Under the pieces are notes generated by a model, which was not told the origin of the DNA, made no database searches, and saw nothing but the letters and a program-made list of their open reading frames with translations. This document shows positions 63,094 through 64,000 of a stretch of DNA of 64,000 nucleotides, one piece after another (the stretch's first letter is position 1; each line of letters opens with the position of its first letter). The stretch covers positions 1 to 64,000 of the forward strand of contig NZ_JBGCUE010000011.1 of assembly GCF_041102575.1 (NCBI RefSeq). The letters run 5' to 3'. The translations under genes were made by a program, and so were the position numbers. Origin of the DNA: Tenuifilum sp. 4138str (GTDB lineage: Bacteria > Bacteroidota > Bacteroidia > Bacteroidales > Tenuifilaceae).

Positions 63094-63792
63094 TTAGTCG
63101 AGGCACTCCACAAACTCCAGCCTCCAGTTTTCAAGCTGGAGTGCTGTTAGGTATCCTGTTCCTGGAATGTAAAGTCCCTTGTAAACACAGCCAGCGTCCA
63201 AATCATAAAGCCGACGCTGAGTATCCTTAAACTCTTCTACTATTTTTGCTAATGCCCGTGGAGTATGGCCATGAATAATTTTATAGCCGGGCATAAAGCT
63301 GCTAGGGACTTCGGTTGGACGGTTCCACAGCATAGCATACTCATCGGCAAATGGATTTGGCAGCTCATAGTTAAAACCTCCATGAACCAGTAGATACTGA
63401 TTATCGACTACTACGTAAGGTTTTAGAGATGTAAAGAAATTCAAATGCCGTTTAGGCAAAAAACCATAATCTGTATCAATTGCTGTTACAATTGACTCGT
63501 ACTGATGCATAGTAGCAAAGCCTGAATTCATTAACCAGAGACTCATTTCGTAATCGCCCTTAATGCAGTCGAGCATCATTTGCTCGTGATTGCCCTTTAG
63601 GCAGGTAATATTAAAACCCTCATCAATTAAGTTTATGAGATATTCTATAACACCAGGTGTGTCAGGGCCTCTATCTATATAATCACCCAGAAAGAATAGC
63701 CTATCGGTTTTACAAACCGAAAGTTTTACCTCCAATAAAAATCGAAGGGTTTTTGAACAGCCATGAATGTCGGGGATTATAAAAGTTCTCAT
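63094..63792 (-). CDS. PPP-type metallophosphoesterase
   Basis: 232 residues, calcineurin-like phosphoesterase of the PPP family. Motifs: IPDIHGC (GDxHG type), [15 protein letters not shown] and [11 protein letters not shown], with VHGGFN and IHGHTPR supplying later metal ligands. Bacterial members dephosphorylate serine/threonine phosphoproteins or hydrolyse Ap4A; which is not clear. Cytoplasmic. Confidence 0.92.
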   Translation of the reverse strand: MRTFIIPDIHGCSKTLRFLLEVKLSVCKTDRLFFLGDYIDRGPDTPGVIEYLINLIDEGFNITCLKGNHEQMMLDCIKGDYEMSLWLMNSGFATMHQYESIVTAIDTDYGFLPKRHLNFFTSLKPYVVVDNQYLLVHGGFNYELPNPFADEYAMLWNRPTEVPSSFMPGYKIIHGHTPRALAKIVEEFKDTQRRLYDLDAGCVYKGLYIPGTGYLTALQLENWRLEFVECLD

Positions 63793-63825
63793 GGTAATGG
63801 TTTATATAAATTTAACACGAAAAAT

Positions 63826-63833
63826 TAACTTTG
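63826..63833 (+). promoter_or_regulatory. -7 promoter element of the ttcA-like gene
   Basis: TAACTTTG matches TAnnTTTG and ends 17 nt before the ATG at 63851. Confidence 0.5.
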
Positions 63834-63850
63834 CCAAGTTTTTTGTAGTT

Positions 63851-64000
63851 ATGGCAAGCGGATACATTATAAAAAAACTTCAAGGGAAAGTTAATCAGGC
63901 CATTTACGGTTATAATCTAATTGACCAGGGCGATAAAATCATGGTTGGTTTATCGGGTGGGAAGGATAGCTACGCTCTGCTGGACTTACTGGTAAACCGT
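63851..64000 (+). CDS. ttcA: TtcA-like tRNA 2-thiocytidine synthetase, partial (5' end)
   Basis: The first 50 codons, from ATG 63851, are present before the window ends. They give a basic helix ([17 protein letters not shown]), then [17 protein letters not shown], the PP-loop ATP-pyrophosphatase signature SGGKDS of the TtcA/MesJ group. TtcA thiolates cytidine 32 of tRNA with a 4Fe-4S cluster. The conserved spacing between the start and the PP-loop (about 34 residues) fits TtcA; the cysteines that would confirm it lie beyond the edge. Confidence 0.8.
   Translation, partial: MASGYIIKKLQGKVNQAIYGYNLIDQGDKIMVGLSGGKDSYALLDLLVNR

Overview
The window is chromosomal DNA of a Bacteroidota bacterium, most likely an anaerobic member of the Bacteroidales. 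The evidence is SusC/SusD-type outer-membrane pairs, a type IX secretion (T9SS) C-terminal sorting domain on an amylase, many short lipoprotein signals, DUF5916 and GIN-domain proteins, and the Bacteroidota promoter element TAnnTTTG (or its reverse, CAAAnnTA) just upstream of many genes. I cannot place it below order. I saw no rRNA, tRNA, CRISPR array or intact insertion sequence.

Region 1 (0.3-15.2 kb) is the most distinctive part: a gene cluster of the anaerobic purine/uric-acid breakdown type (the ygeW-ygeY-ssnA-hyuA-xdh set). In order it holds an Lrp-type regulator, two different fold-type II PLP enzymes, a fused Fe-S/molybdopterin xanthine dehydrogenase-like hydroxylase, SsnA, a membrane-GNAT fusion, the dihydropyrimidinase HyuA, a frameshifted gene, YgeW, YgeY and XdhC. 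The usual YgeX (diaminopropionate ammonia-lyase) and YgfK are not in the window; the PLP pair sits where YgeX would be expected. The cluster is interrupted by a 383-bp non-autonomous transposon-like element (7926-8308) with terminal inverted repeats and an 8-bp target duplication. That element contains a promoter-hairpins-terminator cassette that looks like a small RNA.

Region 2 (15.2-22.1 kb) holds envelope and housekeeping genes: a GIN-domain protein, a lipoprotein MsrB, a LON-substrate-binding-domain protein, a class C beta-lactamase-like hydrolase, threonine aldolase and a DUF5916 protein. A 1-kb gene-free stretch (22.1-23.2 kb) is packed with REP-like palindromes and one strongly structured hairpin element.

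Region 3 (23.2-34.5 kb) is a starch/maltodextrin utilisation locus: a divergent LacI regulator with a palindromic operator, SusC, SusD, a SusE-like and a SusF-like lipoprotein, and a T9SS-exported GH13 amylase. It is followed by a PagL-like lipid A deacylase and an 1100-residue collagen-like/head-repeat surface fibre on the other strand.

Region 4 (39.4-48.3 kb) is all on the minus strand: DUF3108, the DUF368 polyprenyl-phosphate translocase and phosphosulfolactate synthase as one tight operon; a TPR protein; a dihydroorotate dehydrogenase-like protein; and ligA-DUF6913-dapA.

Region 5 (48.5-64 kb) holds a long RelA/SpoT homologue with a degenerate hydrolase domain, an outer-membrane protein, M3 and M1 metallopeptidase lipoproteins, a MarR regulator, a solitary cytosine-5 methyltransferase, an AlkD-like protein, a porin-like protein, an AsmA-like/GT51 transglycosylase fusion, a metallo-beta-lactamase fold hydrolase, a PPP-type phosphatase, and the start of a TtcA-like tRNA thiolase cut by the window edge.
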